Source: Myxococcales bacterium (lineage in GTDB: Bacteria; Myxococcota; Polyangia; Polyangiales; Polyangiaceae). From it: a stretch of 6,539 bases of DNA. The stretch covers positions 1 through 6,539 of the forward strand of contig JAGQIY010000100.1 in assembly GCA_020430865.1 (NCBI GenBank). Direction: 5' to 3'. Of the stretch, positions 6,528-6,539 are shown piece by piece; position 1 is the stretch's first letter, and every line of letters begins with the position of its first letter. Below the pieces are notes generated by a model. It made no database searches and was not told the origin of the DNA. It saw nothing but the letters and a program-made list of their open reading frames with translations. Both the position numbers and the translations under genes were made by a program.

Positions 6528-6539
6528 GTCGAGCTCCCC

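Larger units (their letters stand above)
6053..6539. other. Right flank: mainly non-coding, with repeats, hairpins and a terminator
   Basis: Apart from the weak ORF at 6039-6494, no convincing gene is seen on either strand. Visible structure includes a 10-bp palindrome GTCGATCGAC (6098-6107), a 14-base direct repeat with one mismatch (6205-6218 and 6289-6302), a small hairpin GCCCGC-TCG-GCGGGC (6345-6359), a larger GC-rich hairpin (6461-6488) and the terminator at 6500-6527. A short minus-strand stretch at about 6360-6440 has coding-like third-position bias but no believable start. Confidence 0.55.

Noticed and set aside
1..6539. CRISPR array, insertion sequence or integrase
   Set aside because: No regularly spaced repeats, terminal inverted repeats or transposase/integrase motifs were seen on either strand.

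Overview
This is a high-GC bacterial window (roughly two thirds G+C by eye, strong G/C preference at third codon positions, GGAGG-type ribosome binding sites). The base composition would fit Myxococcota, another high-GC proteobacterial lineage, or Actinomycetota. Nothing in the window fixes the taxon. All recognisable genes lie on the + strand and look like one operon. Their domains (a DUF1998-class helicase and two different nuclease folds, one with membrane anchors) are typical of anti-phage or anti-plasmid defence islands. No housekeeping gene is present.

Layout. (1) 1-3127: the 3' two-thirds or so of a very large helicase gene, open at the left edge. It carries the end of the SF2 helicase core, several zinc-ribbon-like cysteine pairs, a DUF1998/MZB cysteine cluster and a C-terminal Vsr/DUF559-like nuclease fold. 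(2) 3124-3771: a 215-aa PD-(D/E)XK nuclease-like protein, overlapping the helicase gene by ATGA. (3) 3768-4046: an interval holding a doubtful 92-codon Arg-rich ORF. Its start and stop form ATGA overlaps with both neighbours, but its codon use looks non-coding. (4) 4043-6052: a 669-aa protein with an N-terminal winged-helix-like segment, a PIN-like RNase domain, a coiled coil and two C-terminal transmembrane helices. (5) 6053-6539: a mostly non-coding right flank with a weak ORF, short repeats, hairpins and a bidirectional Rho-independent terminator.

How the genes may work together (inference). The helicase/DUF1998 protein resembles the large hallmark helicases of Druantia (DruE) and the DrmA/DrmB pair of DISARM, and would be the nucleic-acid sensor or translocase. 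The small PD-(D/E)XK protein would be a DNA-cleaving or DNA-binding partner made in fixed ratio by translational coupling. The PIN protein would be a membrane-tethered RNase effector, possibly causing growth arrest. I do not recognise this exact gene set (DUF1998 helicase-nuclease, stand-alone ECK-type nuclease, membrane PIN protein) as a named system, so it is the main candidate for something new. The left edge cuts the helicase gene, so upstream partners such as a methyltransferase cannot be excluded.
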